Of a DNA stretch of 64,000 bases, positions 42,673-53,232 are shown piece by piece. The notes beneath the pieces are model-generated. The model had not been told where the DNA came from and did not search any database. It saw nothing but the letters and a program-made list of their open reading frames with translations. The stretch's first letter is position 1. Each line of letters begins with the position of its first letter. A program made the translations under genes and the position numbers. The DNA is taken from assembly GCF_002115825.1 (NCBI RefSeq), contig NZ_JFJZ01000012.1, positions 1-64,000 on the forward strand. Reading direction: 5' to 3'. This stretch comes from Thalassospira sp. MCCC 1A01428 (GTDB taxonomy: Bacteria; Pseudomonadota; Alphaproteobacteria; Rhodospirillales; Thalassospiraceae).

Positions 42673-43596
42673 ATGCAAAAAAAGCCAATACAGGAAATGT
42701 TTTGGGAAAGCGGTGATTTTCGACTGGGTTTTCTGCCATTTGGCGGGGCAATTACCCGGTTGGAATGGTGCCGCCCAGATGGGGCCGGTTACGCGCATTT
42801 GTTGCGCCCGTCTGATCAATCTGCATTGGAATCGGGTAATCCATCATATCTTGGCTGTTTTCCAATGGTGCCGTTTGCCAACCGTATGGCCTTTTCGCAG
42901 TTCGAGTTTGATAACCGTGTTATTGGCGTACCGGCAAATCGTCCGCCGGGGCCGCACGCCATTCACGGTTTTTCATCGCGCGAGGAATGGGTGGTTGGCA
43001 AAAGCGGCGAAACGACCTTGCGGTTGGAAACTCGCCATGCCGACATTCACAATAACGGATTTGATTATGCGGCCTGGCAGGAATTTCGGGTTCGGGATGG
43101 TTTCCTGGAATGGGAACTGGGCGTGCAGCATTTGGGGCAAGGTGCGATGCCCTATGGGATTGGCCTTCATCCATGGTTTTATGCGACGGAAGATGTTGAA
43201 ATCGAATTTATTGCCGAAGGGTGCTTTAACACTGATGACGATATGCTGCCGGTTGCGGCCACTGTTGTTGATTTAAGTCGTGACTTTTCTGCGCCCAGGG
43301 TCGCCCGTCGCCATCGGGGGCTGGATTGTCATTATAGTGGTTGGGATGGGGCCGCGCGAATTTTGTGGCCCGAAGCTGGTATGGTTTTGTCACTTGGCGC
43401 GTCAACAACGCTGCGCAATATGCAGCTTTATTTACCCAGGGATGGCGGGGCTGTGTGCCTGGAGCCGGTGTCGCATGTGCCAAATGTTCATAACCGGGTG
43501 GATTTTAAAGAATTTGGTGATGTTCTGGTGCTGGCAAAAGGCCAAAACCTGATCGGCACCGTAACGTTGGCACCTGAATTGCTAGCGCGTGTGTGA
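42673..43596 (+). CDS. Aldose 1-epimerase family protein
   Basis: 307 residues with the galactose-mutarotase fold. Conserved parts include MVPFANR, GPHAIHGFSSREEW (His about 100), GIGLHPWFY (His about 171) and a late Glu in CLEPVSHVPN. An ATG at 42658 would add five residues; a weak GGGA favours 42673. It probably interconverts anomers of an aldose for the neighbouring sugar-acid pathway. Followed by a strong terminator. Confidence 0.85.
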   Translation: MQKKPIQEMFWESGDFRLGFLPFGGAITRLEWCRPDGAGYAHLLRPSDQSALESGNPSYLGCFPMVPFANRMAFSQFEFDNRVIGVPANRPPGPHAIHGFSSREEWVVGKSGETTLRLETRHADIHNNGFDYAAWQEFRVRDGFLEWELGVQHLGQGAMPYGIGLHPWFYATEDVEIEFIAEGCFNTDDDMLPVAATVVDLSRDFSAPRVARRHRGLDCHYSGWDGAARILWPEAGMVLSLGASTTLRNMQLYLPRDGGAVCLEPVSHVPNVHNRVDFKEFGDVLVLAKGQNLIGTVTLAPELLARV

Positions 43597-43635
43597 AGGT
43601 GCCTGATAAGTGCTGGCTAATTGGGTTGAAATGAT

Positions 43636-43670
43636 AAACGGGCCCGTTGATACGGGCCCGTTTGCTGTTT
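43636..43670 (+). terminator. Terminator after the epimerase gene
   Basis: Perfect 12-bp stem AAACGGGCCCGT/ACGGGCCCGTTT (43636-43647 with 43652-43663) with a 4-base loop, ending in TTT then GCTGTTT. Confidence 0.85.
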
Positions 43671-43720
43671 CAGGCCGGATAAAATCTGTGCCGTAACGCT
43701 TATCGGGTGGCAGCACAGGG

Positions 43721-45448
43721 TTAGTGAATTTCAGGGTCTTCAATCGGGGCAGTCCCGGTCAGGAAATCAAAGTCGCATCCTTCATCGGCCTGGGTGATAT
43801 GGTTGGCATACATACGGCCATAACCCCTGCCATAATCGCGGCTGGGCGGGTTCCACTGTGTCAGCCGTGATTTGATTTCATCATCGCTTAATTCGACATG
43901 GATGCTGCGATTTTCAATGTCGACCGAAATCATGTCGCCAGTTTGAACCGCAGCCAACGGCCCGCCAATATAGCTTTCAGGGGCGACATGAAGGATGCAG
44001 GCACCATAGCTGGTGCCGCTCATGCGGGCGTCGGATATGCGCAGCATATCGCGGACACCCTCTTTCAACAGTTTTTTGGGAATGGGTAACATACCCCATT
44101 CGGGCATCCCTGGCCCGCCAACGGGCCCGGCATTTTGCAATACCAGAATATGATCTGCGGTAACGTCCAGGTCATCGCGGTTGATTTGGGCATTCATGTC
44201 GTTGTAATCGCGAAAAACCAGGGCCGGGCCGGTGTGTTTTAACAGGCGCGGATCGGCGGCACTGGGTTTCATCACACAGCCACGTGGGGCGATGTTGCCA
44301 TATAAAACGGCAGTGGCACCAGCACTGTAAATGGCGTTTTCCGTACTCCGGATGACATCGGCATTATAAATCGGGGCCCCTGCAATATTATCGCCCAGGG
44401 TTTTGCCATTGACCGTCATGCAATCGGTATCAAGGTGGGTTCTGATGTTTTTAAGCAAACCGATCAGCCCGCCGGCATAAAAGAAATCCTCCATCAGAAA
44501 TTCGCCAGATGGGCGCAAATTGGCAATTACGCCCATGCGCCGCGATGCGGCTTCAAAATCTTTCAGGCCAATATCAAGACCTGCCCGTTTTGACATGGCA
44601 ATCAGATGCGGGATGGCATTGGTTGACCCGCCCAGTGCCATTTGCACCGTCAGGGCATTTTCAAATGAACCCCGGGTTAAGACGTCCGATGGTTTGCGGT
44701 CCTGCCAGATCATTTCAACAATCTGTTTGCCGGTATTGGCCGCCATCCGGGGATGGCCGGAATCCGGTGCCGGGATAGAGGATGCATTGGGCAGGGTAAA
44801 GCCCAGTGTTTCGGCAAGAGATGTCAGGGTGGAGGCGGTGCCCATTGTCATGCAGTGGCCATAAGACCGGGCAATACCGGCTTCCATTTCTTCCCACTGC
44901 GCCTGGCTGATATTGCCAGCTTCTTTTTCCGCCCAGTATTTCCAGACGTCAGATCCGCTGCCAAGGGTTTTACCACCCCAGTTGCCGCGCAACATTGGCC
45001 CGGCAGGCATCAGGATAGCGGGTAAATTCATGCTGATGGCGCCCATGAGCAGGGCGGGGGTGGTTTTATCGCAACCACCCATCAAAACAACACCGTCCAC
45101 CGGGTGGGATCGCAACAGCTCCTCTGTTTCCATTGCCAGCAGGTTGCGGTAAAACATGGTGGTGGGTTTAACATAGGTTTCGGCAAGTGAAATTGCCGGA
45201 AGTTCGACCGGGAAACCACCTGCTTGCAAGATGCCGCGTTTAACATCTTCAACCCGGTTTTTAAAATGGGCGTGGCAGGGGTTTATGTCGCTCCAGGTAT
45301 TGACGATGGCGACAATCGGCTTGCCTTTGAAGTCGTCAATCGAATATCCCATTTGCAACATGCGTGACCGATGGCCAAAGGCGCGCAGGTCCTCCACACC
45401 AAACCAGCGATGGCTTCTCAGCTGCTCGGGCGTTTTTTTCCTCTCCAT
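43721..45448 (-). CDS. IlvD/Edd-family aldonate dehydratase (L-arabinonate dehydratase-like)
   Basis: 575 residues. Iron-sulfur Cys ligands: C58 (DINPCHAH), C126 (GGCDKT) and a third in APRGCVMK. The GNWGGKTLGSGSDVWKYW segment is typical of pentonate dehydratases (L-arabinonate, D-xylonate) rather than of IlvD. It would form a 2-keto-3-deoxy acid. With the DHDPS-family and SMP-30 genes nearby it fits the non-phosphorylating L-arabinose-type route. Exact substrate not certain. Confidence 0.87.
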   Translation of the reverse strand: MERKKTPEQLRSHRWFGVEDLRAFGHRSRMLQMGYSIDDFKGKPIVAIVNTWSDINPCHAHFKNRVEDVKRGILQAGGFPVELPAISLAETYVKPTTMFYRNLLAMETEELLRSHPVDGVVLMGGCDKTTPALLMGAISMNLPAILMPAGPMLRGNWGGKTLGSGSDVWKYWAEKEAGNISQAQWEEMEAGIARSYGHCMTMGTASTLTSLAETLGFTLPNASSIPAPDSGHPRMAANTGKQIVEMIWQDRKPSDVLTRGSFENALTVQMALGGSTNAIPHLIAMSKRAGLDIGLKDFEAASRRMGVIANLRPSGEFLMEDFFYAGGLIGLLKNIRTHLDTDCMTVNGKTLGDNIAGAPIYNADVIRSTENAIYSAGATAVLYGNIAPRGCVMKPSAADPRLLKHTGPALVFRDYNDMNAQINRDDLDVTADHILVLQNAGPVGGPGMPEWGMLPIPKKLLKEGVRDMLRISDARMSGTSYGACILHVAPESYIGGPLAAVQTGDMISVDIENRSIHVELSDDEIKSRLTQWNPPSRDYGRGYGRMYANHITQADEGCDFDFLTGTAPIEDPEIH

Positions 45449-45462
45449 GATCCCTCTCGATT

Positions 45463-45480
45463 CTTGTAAAATTTTATAAC
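45463..45480. promoter_or_regulatory. CTTGTAAAATTTTATAAC near-palindrome before the dehydratase gene
   Basis: TTGTA and TATAA flank AAATTT, one mismatch from a palindrome, 15 bases upstream of the dehydratase start. CTTGTAA half-sites recur at 45628-45634 (as TTACAAG), 47500-47506 and 50172-50197, all near genes of this sugar-acid region. Candidate operator for the FadR-type regulator at 45661. Confidence 0.45.
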
Positions 45481-45660
45481 AGGATGGTGATCGTCAATGC
45501 GGTATGGTTCAAGCAGAACTCGCTATGTGCGGGCAAAATTAATTTAAATCCGTGTATTTGATGGCGTTGTTCTGATTGTCGGGCTTTACCCGCCTGTCAT
45601 TTGGCGTTAACTTCCTGCAACGATAATTTACAAGATGACAAGTTGGTTCAGGGGCACGCC

Positions 45661-46377
45661 ATGGCGGGATTGAAACTTAAAATTCAGAAACGCGAAAAGC
45701 TGGCAGATCAGCTTTACGGGCAAATTCTTGAACAGATTGTATCGGGCAACCTTGCCGAAGGGGCAAAGTTGCCATCGGAGAACGAAATTTGCGCATCGTT
45801 TGGGGTTTCGCGCCCGGTTGTGCGCGAGGCCCTGCGCAAATTGCAAACTGATGGTCTGGTATTTGCCCGTCAGGGGGTTGGTTCGTTTGTTAAAAAGCGT
45901 CCACCCCAGGGATTGATAGAATTTGCCCAGGCCAGTGATGTTGCGGGTTTGTTGCGCTGTTTTGAAGCCCGAATTGCCATTGAAGGGGAAACGGCGCGCC
46001 TTGCCGCTGAACGTGCCGGAACGCGCCACCATAAGGAAATCGAATATGCCCTGCGTACGCTGGAGCAGGGCATTGGCAGTGGCGGTATTGCCAATGAGGC
46101 CGACTTTGACTTTCACCTTGCTATTGCCCGGGCCAGTGGCAACGATATTTTTGTTACCATGCTGAATTCGCTTCATACCATCATCGCCAGTTCAATGGGG
46201 GTCGCCCTGAGCATTACGCGCACGGGCTCAAAAGAACGGATGCAAAAAGTGTTTAGTGAACATCAGCAAATTTTCGACGCCATTCTAAGTCGGGATTCTG
46301 CCGCGGCAGATTTGCTGATGCGGTATCATTTGATGCAGGCCCGTCAGCGCGTTACCGATCATGCACGGGACCGTTAA
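45661..46377 (+). CDS. GntR/FadR-family transcriptional regulator
   Basis: 238 residues from ATG at 45661. Winged helix about 10-75 (ADQLYGQILEQIVSGNLAEGAKLPSE, FGVSRPVVREALRKLQTDGLV), FCD domain about 85-230 with DFHLAIARASGN and EHQQIFDAIL. The frame opens 60 bases earlier, but family proteins begin with the KLADQL helix. Divergent from the aldonate dehydratase gene and likely controls it and related genes through CTTGTAA-type sites. Confidence 0.88.
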   Translation: MAGLKLKIQKREKLADQLYGQILEQIVSGNLAEGAKLPSENEICASFGVSRPVVREALRKLQTDGLVFARQGVGSFVKKRPPQGLIEFAQASDVAGLLRCFEARIAIEGETARLAAERAGTRHHKEIEYALRTLEQGIGSGGIANEADFDFHLAIARASGNDIFVTMLNSLHTIIASSMGVALSITRTGSKERMQKVFSEHQQIFDAILSRDSAAADLLMRYHLMQARQRVTDHARDR

Positions 46378-46501
46378 TTTACAGGTTGCGCTTAAAGCCG
46401 GTCGTTACTCCGGTGCTTGCCCGAAGGGGCGGTCATCGGGTTTTATTGGTAACGCCATTTTGTCGCCGTGCATAAGGTCATGTTAAGTGCCTGGTAAACA
46501 T

Positions 46502-46540
46502 GGCGTGCCAGATAAAGTGGCCTGGCACGCCTGCATTTTG
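46502..46540. terminator. Hairpin between convergent gntR and DHDPS-family genes
   Basis: GGCGTGCCAG (46502-46511) pairs with CTGGCACGCC (46522-46531), then TGCATTTTG. The T-run is short, so termination strength is uncertain. Confidence 0.55.
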
Positions 46541-46541
46541 C

Positions 46542-47465
46542 TCAGGCAGCGTTATTTGCAGCAAGAAGTTCTTTTGACGCAACTTCAAGGTCTGCCAATA
46601 CCTTGGGATCGTCGATGTTTGACAGATACGGGTACATTGGCCCTGTATCAGCAATACCAGCTAGGCGGACAGCTTCGTGCAGGATGCGCAAGGGCGAAAA
46701 TCCGTCGCGTAGATCCTCCAGTGCAATAAATTTATCGCGAATGCTGGCGGCTGTGGTGACGTCACCGGCCTGAAGAGCTTTTAGCATTGCGGTTGACAGT
46801 GCTGGCGCGACACAAACCGAACCGGATGTGAAGCCGGTTAATTTAAATTCCATCAAATGTTCAATCGCCGGGCGTTCGCCAATGCCGGAAATAATGCGAT
46901 CTGTACCGGCATAGCCAACCAGTTCGGTCAGGAAAGCGTCAATTGACGGGTTTTCACGCACAGCGGCGTATTTTACCGCACAGGCAACACCATCGGCCAA
47001 AAGATCGGCCACCAGACGCGGTGTCAGGTAATTGTCGGATTTTACATATACAATCAGCGGTTTGCCATACGCATCGGCAAGGTGGCGGATACCCTCGTTT
47101 ACACCTTTTGGTGTCGACGGGAAATTTAAAGGTAGTGCCATGGCTGTTGGAAAGTCACGATGTTTCAGGATGTTGACCTGGTCCAGTGCCTTGCCGTAAT
47201 CGGCACCAATGGATGGGATAACCCAGTCATCCTCGCCAACCCAGCTTTCGAGCTGGGTCAGAACTCCATCGTATTCGCCAACCGATATGTTGTAAAAATT
47301 GGCGTTGCCGCCATACATGAAGGTACTGACACCGCCTTTTTTCAAGTGGTTGACCAGTTTTTTGTTTTCTCCGTCCGGCACACTGAAATCGGCAGCGCGC
47401 GCCAGTGGTGGGACGGAAAGGATCGATTTCCCCAGATCTGCCGAGGTGACGGCACTTGTTTTCAT
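46542..47465 (-). CDS. Dihydrodipicolinate-synthase/NAL-family enzyme, sugar-acid type
   Basis: 307 residues with the TIM-barrel of the DHDPS family. The Schiff-base Lys is probably the K in ACAVKYAAV (about residue 164), and the Tyr in LIVYVKSDNY is the usual proton relay. The GTTGE substrate loop is replaced by YGGNANFYN (about 51-59). Members of this family dehydrate L-2-keto-3-deoxyarabonate or act as aldolases on keto-deoxy acids. Its neighbours favour a role after the IlvD/Edd-type dehydratase. Confidence 0.78.
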   Translation of the reverse strand: MKTSAVTSADLGKSILSVPPLARAADFSVPDGENKKLVNHLKKGGVSTFMYGGNANFYNISVGEYDGVLTQLESWVGEDDWVIPSIGADYGKALDQVNILKHRDFPTAMALPLNFPSTPKGVNEGIRHLADAYGKPLIVYVKSDNYLTPRLVADLLADGVACAVKYAAVRENPSIDAFLTELVGYAGTDRIISGIGERPAIEHLMEFKLTGFTSGSVCVAPALSTAMLKALQAGDVTTAASIRDKFIALEDLRDGFSPLRILHEAVRLAGIADTGPMYPYLSNIDDPKVLADLEVASKELLAANNAA

Positions 47466-47754
47466 TGTTACCTCCGTGATGTCTAGTTGTATTTTTAAAT
47501 TACAAGTTTGCGCTTGGCAATCTCTTTTCCCCGGGAGGACGGCATATGCCGAAAGAACGAGTGTTATATTGTTGATTTTGTTTAAGATAAAAATGAAGGA
47601 TCGTTGTTGGGAACGTGACGTTTGTAAGGGTGATACCCGGTTGTGAACCGGAACGTTGTTTCAAATAAACTAACAACATTGACAAGTTTCGGTGCGGGGG
47701 GCATGACAGAAGCAAATATATTGTAATGACATGTGATGAAAACAGGAGCGCGGA
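47466..47754. promoter_or_regulatory. Divergent promoter region of DHDPS-family and SMP-30 genes
   Basis: 289 AT-rich bases. It holds TTGTA and TACAA half-sites (47487-47491, 47501-47505), a perfect palindrome CCGGTT-GTG-AACCGG (47637-47651), and TTGACA near 47679 that could be a -35. The CCGGTT palindrome resembles LacI-type operators, but no LacI-family gene is present here. Confidence 0.4.
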
Positions 47755-48657
47755 ATGGCAGTACATAAACAGCAGCAACTACCCGATGTGGATATTGCTG
47801 TGCGCGAACGTTTTGTCCTGGGGGAATGCCCGAACTGGGATGCGGAAAATAACCGGTTGTTGTGGGCTGATATCATGGATCAAAAAATCCATGCTTTGTC
47901 GTTGGTCGATGGTGCGCGGCAAAGTTGGGGTTTTGAAAGTGAAGTCGGGTGTTTTGGCCTGACTGACAAGGGACGTTGGGTGGTGGCGCTGAAAAGCGAC
48001 GTTATCCTGTTTGATCCCGAAACCGGGGCGCGCGAAAAGATTGCTTCGGTTGATGGGAATAACCCGATGAGCCGGACAAACGATGGAAAAATCGGGCCAG
48101 ACGGGGCATTCTGGATTGGCACGATGGATCAGAATGCAGAAAAGAAACCTGTGGCCGGGTTGTACCGGGTAACGGGCGATGGCACCGTCGAGCATAAAGT
48201 TGGCGGTGTTAAAATATCCAACGGGTTGGCGTGGTCGCCCGATGGACGTGCGATGTATCATTCCGATTCGCGCGGGCCGTGGGTTAACCGATGGGAGTTT
48301 GACCCGCAAACAGGGGATATTGCCAAATGTGCCCGGTTTCTCGACCTTGATGACACATTGGGGCGGCCAGATGGGGCGGCAACCGACATAGAGGGATGTT
48401 ATTGGAGTGCAGGGGTTTCCGCCGGAAACCTGAACCGTTTTTCCCCTGACGGTACATTGTTGATGTCTATACCTGTTCCGGCACCTAGCCCGACAATGCC
48501 CTGTTTTGGCGGGCCGGATATGAAGACAATCTTTCTGACCAGCCTGACGGAGAATTATGATCAGCAAAAGCTGGACGCTTATCCCGAAGCAGGCATGGTG
48601 TTTTCATTACGTGTCGACGTGGCAGGTGTGCCAGTCACTAAATTTCGCGAAGCATAA
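47755..48657 (+). CDS. SMP-30/gluconolactonase family lactonase
   Basis: 300 residues forming a six-bladed propeller. Metal ligands are visible: Glu in LGECPNWD (about 24), Asn in SRTNDGKIGPDG, a second Asn in KISNGLAWSPDG, and Asp in LGRPDGAATD. It hydrolyses an aldonolactone made by a sugar dehydrogenase; an arabinolactone- or uronolactone-type substrate fits the neighbours. AGGAG lies 6 bases before ATG. Confidence 0.88.
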   Translation: MAVHKQQQLPDVDIAVRERFVLGECPNWDAENNRLLWADIMDQKIHALSLVDGARQSWGFESEVGCFGLTDKGRWVVALKSDVILFDPETGAREKIASVDGNNPMSRTNDGKIGPDGAFWIGTMDQNAEKKPVAGLYRVTGDGTVEHKVGGVKISNGLAWSPDGRAMYHSDSRGPWVNRWEFDPQTGDIAKCARFLDLDDTLGRPDGAATDIEGCYWSAGVSAGNLNRFSPDGTLLMSIPVPAPSPTMPCFGGPDMKTIFLTSLTENYDQQKLDAYPEAGMVFSLRVDVAGVPVTKFREA

Positions 48658-48727
48658 TCTTTGAAACAGGTCTGCCTATCCAGACCCGGTTTTGCCGGGA
48701 ATGCAGGGCGGATTTGCAATGGTTAAG

Positions 48728-48769
48728 GCCAGCAACCGGACAAAAATTGTCGGGTTGCTGCCTTTTTTG
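48728..48769 (+). terminator. Terminator after the SMP-30 gene
   Basis: CAGCAACC-G-GACAA pairs with TTGTC-G-GGTTGCTG around AAA (one internal G-G mismatch), followed by CCTTTTTTG. Confidence 0.87.
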
Positions 48770-50065
<1,296 letters not shown>

Positions 50066-50171
50066 CAGGCTGCCAGATTGGTTAAATGGCTGTTTTGCTG
50101 CCGTTTGCCCCCCGACGGTGCCACAATAAAAACCCGGCCCGTCATTTGTTTTGAAAACGTATAAACACTGT

Positions 50172-50197
50172 CTTGTAATTACAAGTTACAAGTTGTA
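50172..50197. promoter_or_regulatory. CTTGTAATTACAAG operator candidate before dctP
   Basis: A perfect 14-bp palindrome (50172-50185) followed by TACAAGTTGTA (50187-50197), an overlapping-type second palindrome. It lies about 80-100 bases before the TRAP binding-protein gene. Form (TTGT-N4-ACAA) suits FadR-type GntR proteins, and the regulator at 45661 is the nearest candidate. Confidence 0.6.
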
Positions 50198-50274
50198 CGC
50201 TTTTCTCACAACAAGAAGGCCCCGAACACGGGGAAGGTTTATCCGACGATTAACGTCACGGGAGGATTCCTATA

Positions 50275-51270
50275 ATGAATAAATTCTTGAAGACCACGAC
50301 CCTGACCCTTGCTGCTTGCGCGTTTAGCGCATCACTTGCTGCTGGTTCGGCCTATGCCGGTGAATGGCGCGGCTGGAATATCCACCCGCCGGGATACCCG
50401 GTAACCATCGGCATGGAAAAATTTGCTGAAATTATCAAGGAAAAGTCGGGCGGGGAACTGTCGGCAAAGGTATATAATAACGGCGTTCTGGGCGATCAGC
50501 CCGATGCGATTCAGCAGGTTCGTCTTGGGGGGCTGGACTGGGCGGAATTTAACCTTGGGCCGCTTGGCGAAGTTGCACCGGAAGCAAACGTCGTTTCGCT
50601 GCCGTTTATTTTTAACAATATGGATTCCATGCATAAGGTGATGGATGGACCGGTTGGTGAAAAAATTTCGGCGGGCCTTGAAAAGGTCGGTTTGCAGCCG
50701 CTGGCATATTATGATTCAGGGGCGCGGTCATTTTATAATACCAAACATCCGATCGAAACTCCGGCGGATATGAAGGGCCTGAAGTTTCGGGTCATGAGCA
50801 ACGATCTTTATGTGCAGATGGTTGATGCCCTGGGCGGCAACGCAACACCGATGCCGTATGGGGAAGTGTTTCAATCCCTGAAACTTGGTGTGATCGACGG
50901 TGCGGAAAACAACTATCCGTCTTATGATTCCTCGGGGCATTATGAGGCGGCCAAATATTATTCGGTCACCCAGCATCTGATCTTGCCGGAATGCCTGTGC
51001 ATGAACAAAAAGCTGTATGATGGTCTGTCGGATAAAGACAAGAAAATCGTCAATGATGCCGCTATGGAATCAGCGAAAGTTCAGCGCGTTGCATGGGCGG
51101 AAGGGGCTGAAAAGTCCCGCAAGGAAGTTGAAGCTTCGGGCGTGAAAATCAACGAGATCAAGGATAAATCGGCTTTTCAGGCGGCAATGAAGCCGATCTA
51201 TGACAAGTTCATGGAAGAAAATCCCGATGTGGCTCCGCTGGTCAAGGCGATCCAGGATGCCCAGAAATAA
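50275..51270 (+). CDS. TRAP transporter periplasmic binding protein (DctP family)
   Basis: 331 residues with a cleavable signal (about 1-28, ending SAYAGEW). DctP marks: GELSAKVYNNGVLGDQPDAIQQV, the carboxylate-binding Arg in LKFRVMSND (about 172), and GVIDGAENNY. GGGAGGA lies about 10 bases before the ATG. Neighbouring kdgD and udh suggest galacturonate or glucuronate as ligand. A hairpin after it could raise its level above the membrane subunits. Confidence 0.92.
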   Translation: MNKFLKTTTLTLAACAFSASLAAGSAYAGEWRGWNIHPPGYPVTIGMEKFAEIIKEKSGGELSAKVYNNGVLGDQPDAIQQVRLGGLDWAEFNLGPLGEVAPEANVVSLPFIFNNMDSMHKVMDGPVGEKISAGLEKVGLQPLAYYDSGARSFYNTKHPIETPADMKGLKFRVMSNDLYVQMVDALGGNATPMPYGEVFQSLKLGVIDGAENNYPSYDSSGHYEAAKYYSVTQHLILPECLCMNKKLYDGLSDKDKKIVNDAAMESAKVQRVAWAEGAEKSRKEVEASGVKINEIKDKSAFQAAMKPIYDKFMEENPDVAPLVKAIQDAQK

Positions 51271-51286
51271 GATGGTCTGATTAACC

Positions 51287-51316
51287 GGGGCGGCGAAATA
51301 TTCGCCGCCCCTTTTG
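51287..51316 (+). terminator. Intercistronic hairpin between dctP- and dctQ-type genes
   Basis: GGGGCGGCGAA (51287-51297) pairs with TTCGCCGCCCC (51301-51311) across 3 bases, followed by TTTTGTTCC. It probably acts as a partial terminator or 3' stabiliser within the operon, favouring binding-protein output. Confidence 0.8.
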
Positions 51317-51356
51317 TTCCTTCCCTGATTAATTATCATTTCCAGATGGCGGCGCA

Positions 51357-51902
51357 ATGCTGACGCAATGTACCCGAATGCTTGATCGCCTTGGCGCGGT
51401 TCTGGCAAAAATTCTTAATCTGATCGGCGGTATCGCGCTGGTTTTGCTGATCCCCAGTTTTGCCTGGCTTGTGTTCGGGCGCTATGTCCTGAATTCAACG
51501 CCAACCTGGGTTGAGCAGGTTTCCCTGTTATTGATGGTGTTTATTACCTTTCCTGTGGCGGCTGCCGGGGTTCGGGCAAACAACCATCTTGCTGTTTCCT
51601 ATGTTCGGGATTCCATGCCGCCGCGGGTTTCGGCTGTTTTGGCCATCATCAGTTATATCGGTATGGCGGTGTTTGGGTATTTCATGGTTGATAGCGGCCT
51701 TTTACTGGCCAGTTTCAACTGGACCAAAAGCATTCCAATTATCCATATCTCGGACGGTTGGCGTTTTACCCCGATGGTTTTATGCGGCTGCGGCATGGTG
51801 TTTTTTTCAATTGTCCACATCTTGCGCATTTTGTGTGGCTGGCAGAAAATTTCCGAAAGTACCTTTTACAGTGACGACCTGCTTGACGAGGATGCGAATT
51901 AA
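51357..51902 (+). CDS. TRAP transporter small permease (DctQ family)
   Basis: 181 residues with four hydrophobic segments and the family motif FGRYVLNSTPTWVEQVSLLLM. ATG at 51357 is used; ATG at 51378 (MLDRLGAVLAK) is also plausible and neither has a strong ribosome site. The stop TAA is immediately followed by the dctM-type start. Confidence 0.9.
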   Translation: MLTQCTRMLDRLGAVLAKILNLIGGIALVLLIPSFAWLVFGRYVLNSTPTWVEQVSLLLMVFITFPVAAAGVRANNHLAVSYVRDSMPPRVSAVLAIISYIGMAVFGYFMVDSGLLLASFNWTKSIPIIHISDGWRFTPMVLCGCGMVFFSIVHILRILCGWQKISESTFYSDDLLDEDAN

Positions 51903-53189
51903 ATGGGCATGACACTTCTTTTGGGGCTGTTTGCGCTGGGTATTGTCATCGGTATGCCGGTGGCCTTTGCGCTCGGTCTGGCGGCCCTTTCGGCGTTCTT
52001 TTACGAAGGTTTGCCGCATTTCGTCGCCTTCCAGCGCCTGTCATCCGGGGTTGGTACTTTTTCATTGCTCGCTATTCCGTTTTTCATTTTTGCCGGTGAA
52101 TTGATGCTGCACGGGGGCATAGCCAACCGTCTGGTGCAATTTGCCACGGCCCTTGTCGGCAGTCGCCGTGGCGGGCTTGGCATTGTGAACGTGTTTTCGT
52201 CCATGCTGTTTGGCGGTATATCGGGCTCGGCTGTTGCTGATACCTCGGCGCTGGGATCGATCCTTATTCCGATCATGAAAAAAGAAGGCTACCGTGCTGA
52301 TTATGCCGTGAATGTCACTGTAACATCGTCAATCGCAGGCATCATGATCCCGCCTAGTCACAATATGATTTTGTATGCCGTGGCGGCTGGTGGCGGTATT
52401 TCGATATCCAGGCTATTTATGGCCGGGGTTGTGCCTGGCGTGCTGATGTGCGTGTTGTTGGGGTTTGCCGCCTGGATTGTCGCGGTGCGCCACGGGTATC
52501 CATCAGTGCCGTTTCCCGGCTGGAAAGTGGTCGGCCAAACCGCCATTCGCGCATTGCCGGGCTTTTTTACCGCCGTCATTATTGTTGGCGGTGTGTTAAG
52601 CGGTATTTTCACGGTAACAGAATCAGGTGCGATTGGCGTAGCCTATGCCATGGTTGTTACCGGGCTTGTTTATCGGGAACTCACCTGGGAAGGTTTTGTT
52701 ACTGCGGTTCGCCAGGCATCGAAAACAACCGCGCTGGTTATGATCCTGGTGGGGTGTGCCGCCGCCTATGGTTATATGCTGGCGTTTTATCAGGTGCCCG
52801 AGGCATTGGCCGGTTTTATCACCAGCTATACCCAGAACCCGACCATGATCCTGCTTTTGATCAACGTTATGTTGCTGGTGGCAGGTATGGTCATGGATAT
52901 GGCGGCCCTGATCCTGATTTGCACGCCGATCTTTTTGCCTTTGGCGGTGCAGTTTGGTATGGATCCGATCCAGTTCGGCATGGTTTTAATGATGAATTTG
53001 GGGCTTGGTCTGTGTACACCACCTGTTGGATCGTGCCTGTTTGTGGGCTGCGCCATTGGCGGAGTAAAAATTGAAAAAGCGGTTTTAACGATCTGGCCGT
53101 TTTATCTGGCAATTCTCGTGGCGCTGGCATTGACGACATATGTTCCTGCCGTGTCGATGACATTGCCCAATCTGGTTTTTGGTAACTGA
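51903..53189 (+). CDS. TRAP transporter large permease (DctM family)
   Basis: 428 residues with about 12 membrane segments. Conserved parts include IPFFIFAGELMLHGGIA, GGISGSAVADTSALGSI, IPPSHNMILYA, and near the end LGLCTPPVGSCLF. It forms the sodium-driven carrier with the DctQ subunit. Starts directly at the dctQ stop. Confidence 0.93.
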   Translation: MGMTLLLGLFALGIVIGMPVAFALGLAALSAFFYEGLPHFVAFQRLSSGVGTFSLLAIPFFIFAGELMLHGGIANRLVQFATALVGSRRGGLGIVNVFSSMLFGGISGSAVADTSALGSILIPIMKKEGYRADYAVNVTVTSSIAGIMIPPSHNMILYAVAAGGGISISRLFMAGVVPGVLMCVLLGFAAWIVAVRHGYPSVPFPGWKVVGQTAIRALPGFFTAVIIVGGVLSGIFTVTESGAIGVAYAMVVTGLVYRELTWEGFVTAVRQASKTTALVMILVGCAAAYGYMLAFYQVPEALAGFITSYTQNPTMILLLINVMLLVAGMVMDMAALILICTPIFLPLAVQFGMDPIQFGMVLMMNLGLGLCTPPVGSCLFVGCAIGGVKIEKAVLTIWPFYLAILVALALTTYVPAVSMTLPNLVFGN

Positions 53190-53232
53190 TTGTTGCCGAT
53201 ATTTGACTGAAATTTACGAACAGGGGATCGTT

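Noticed and set aside
47637-47651. CCGGTT-GTG-AACCGG as a proven LacI-type operator
   Set aside because: The palindrome is real, but no LacI-family regulator gene is in the window, so it was kept only as an unassigned element.
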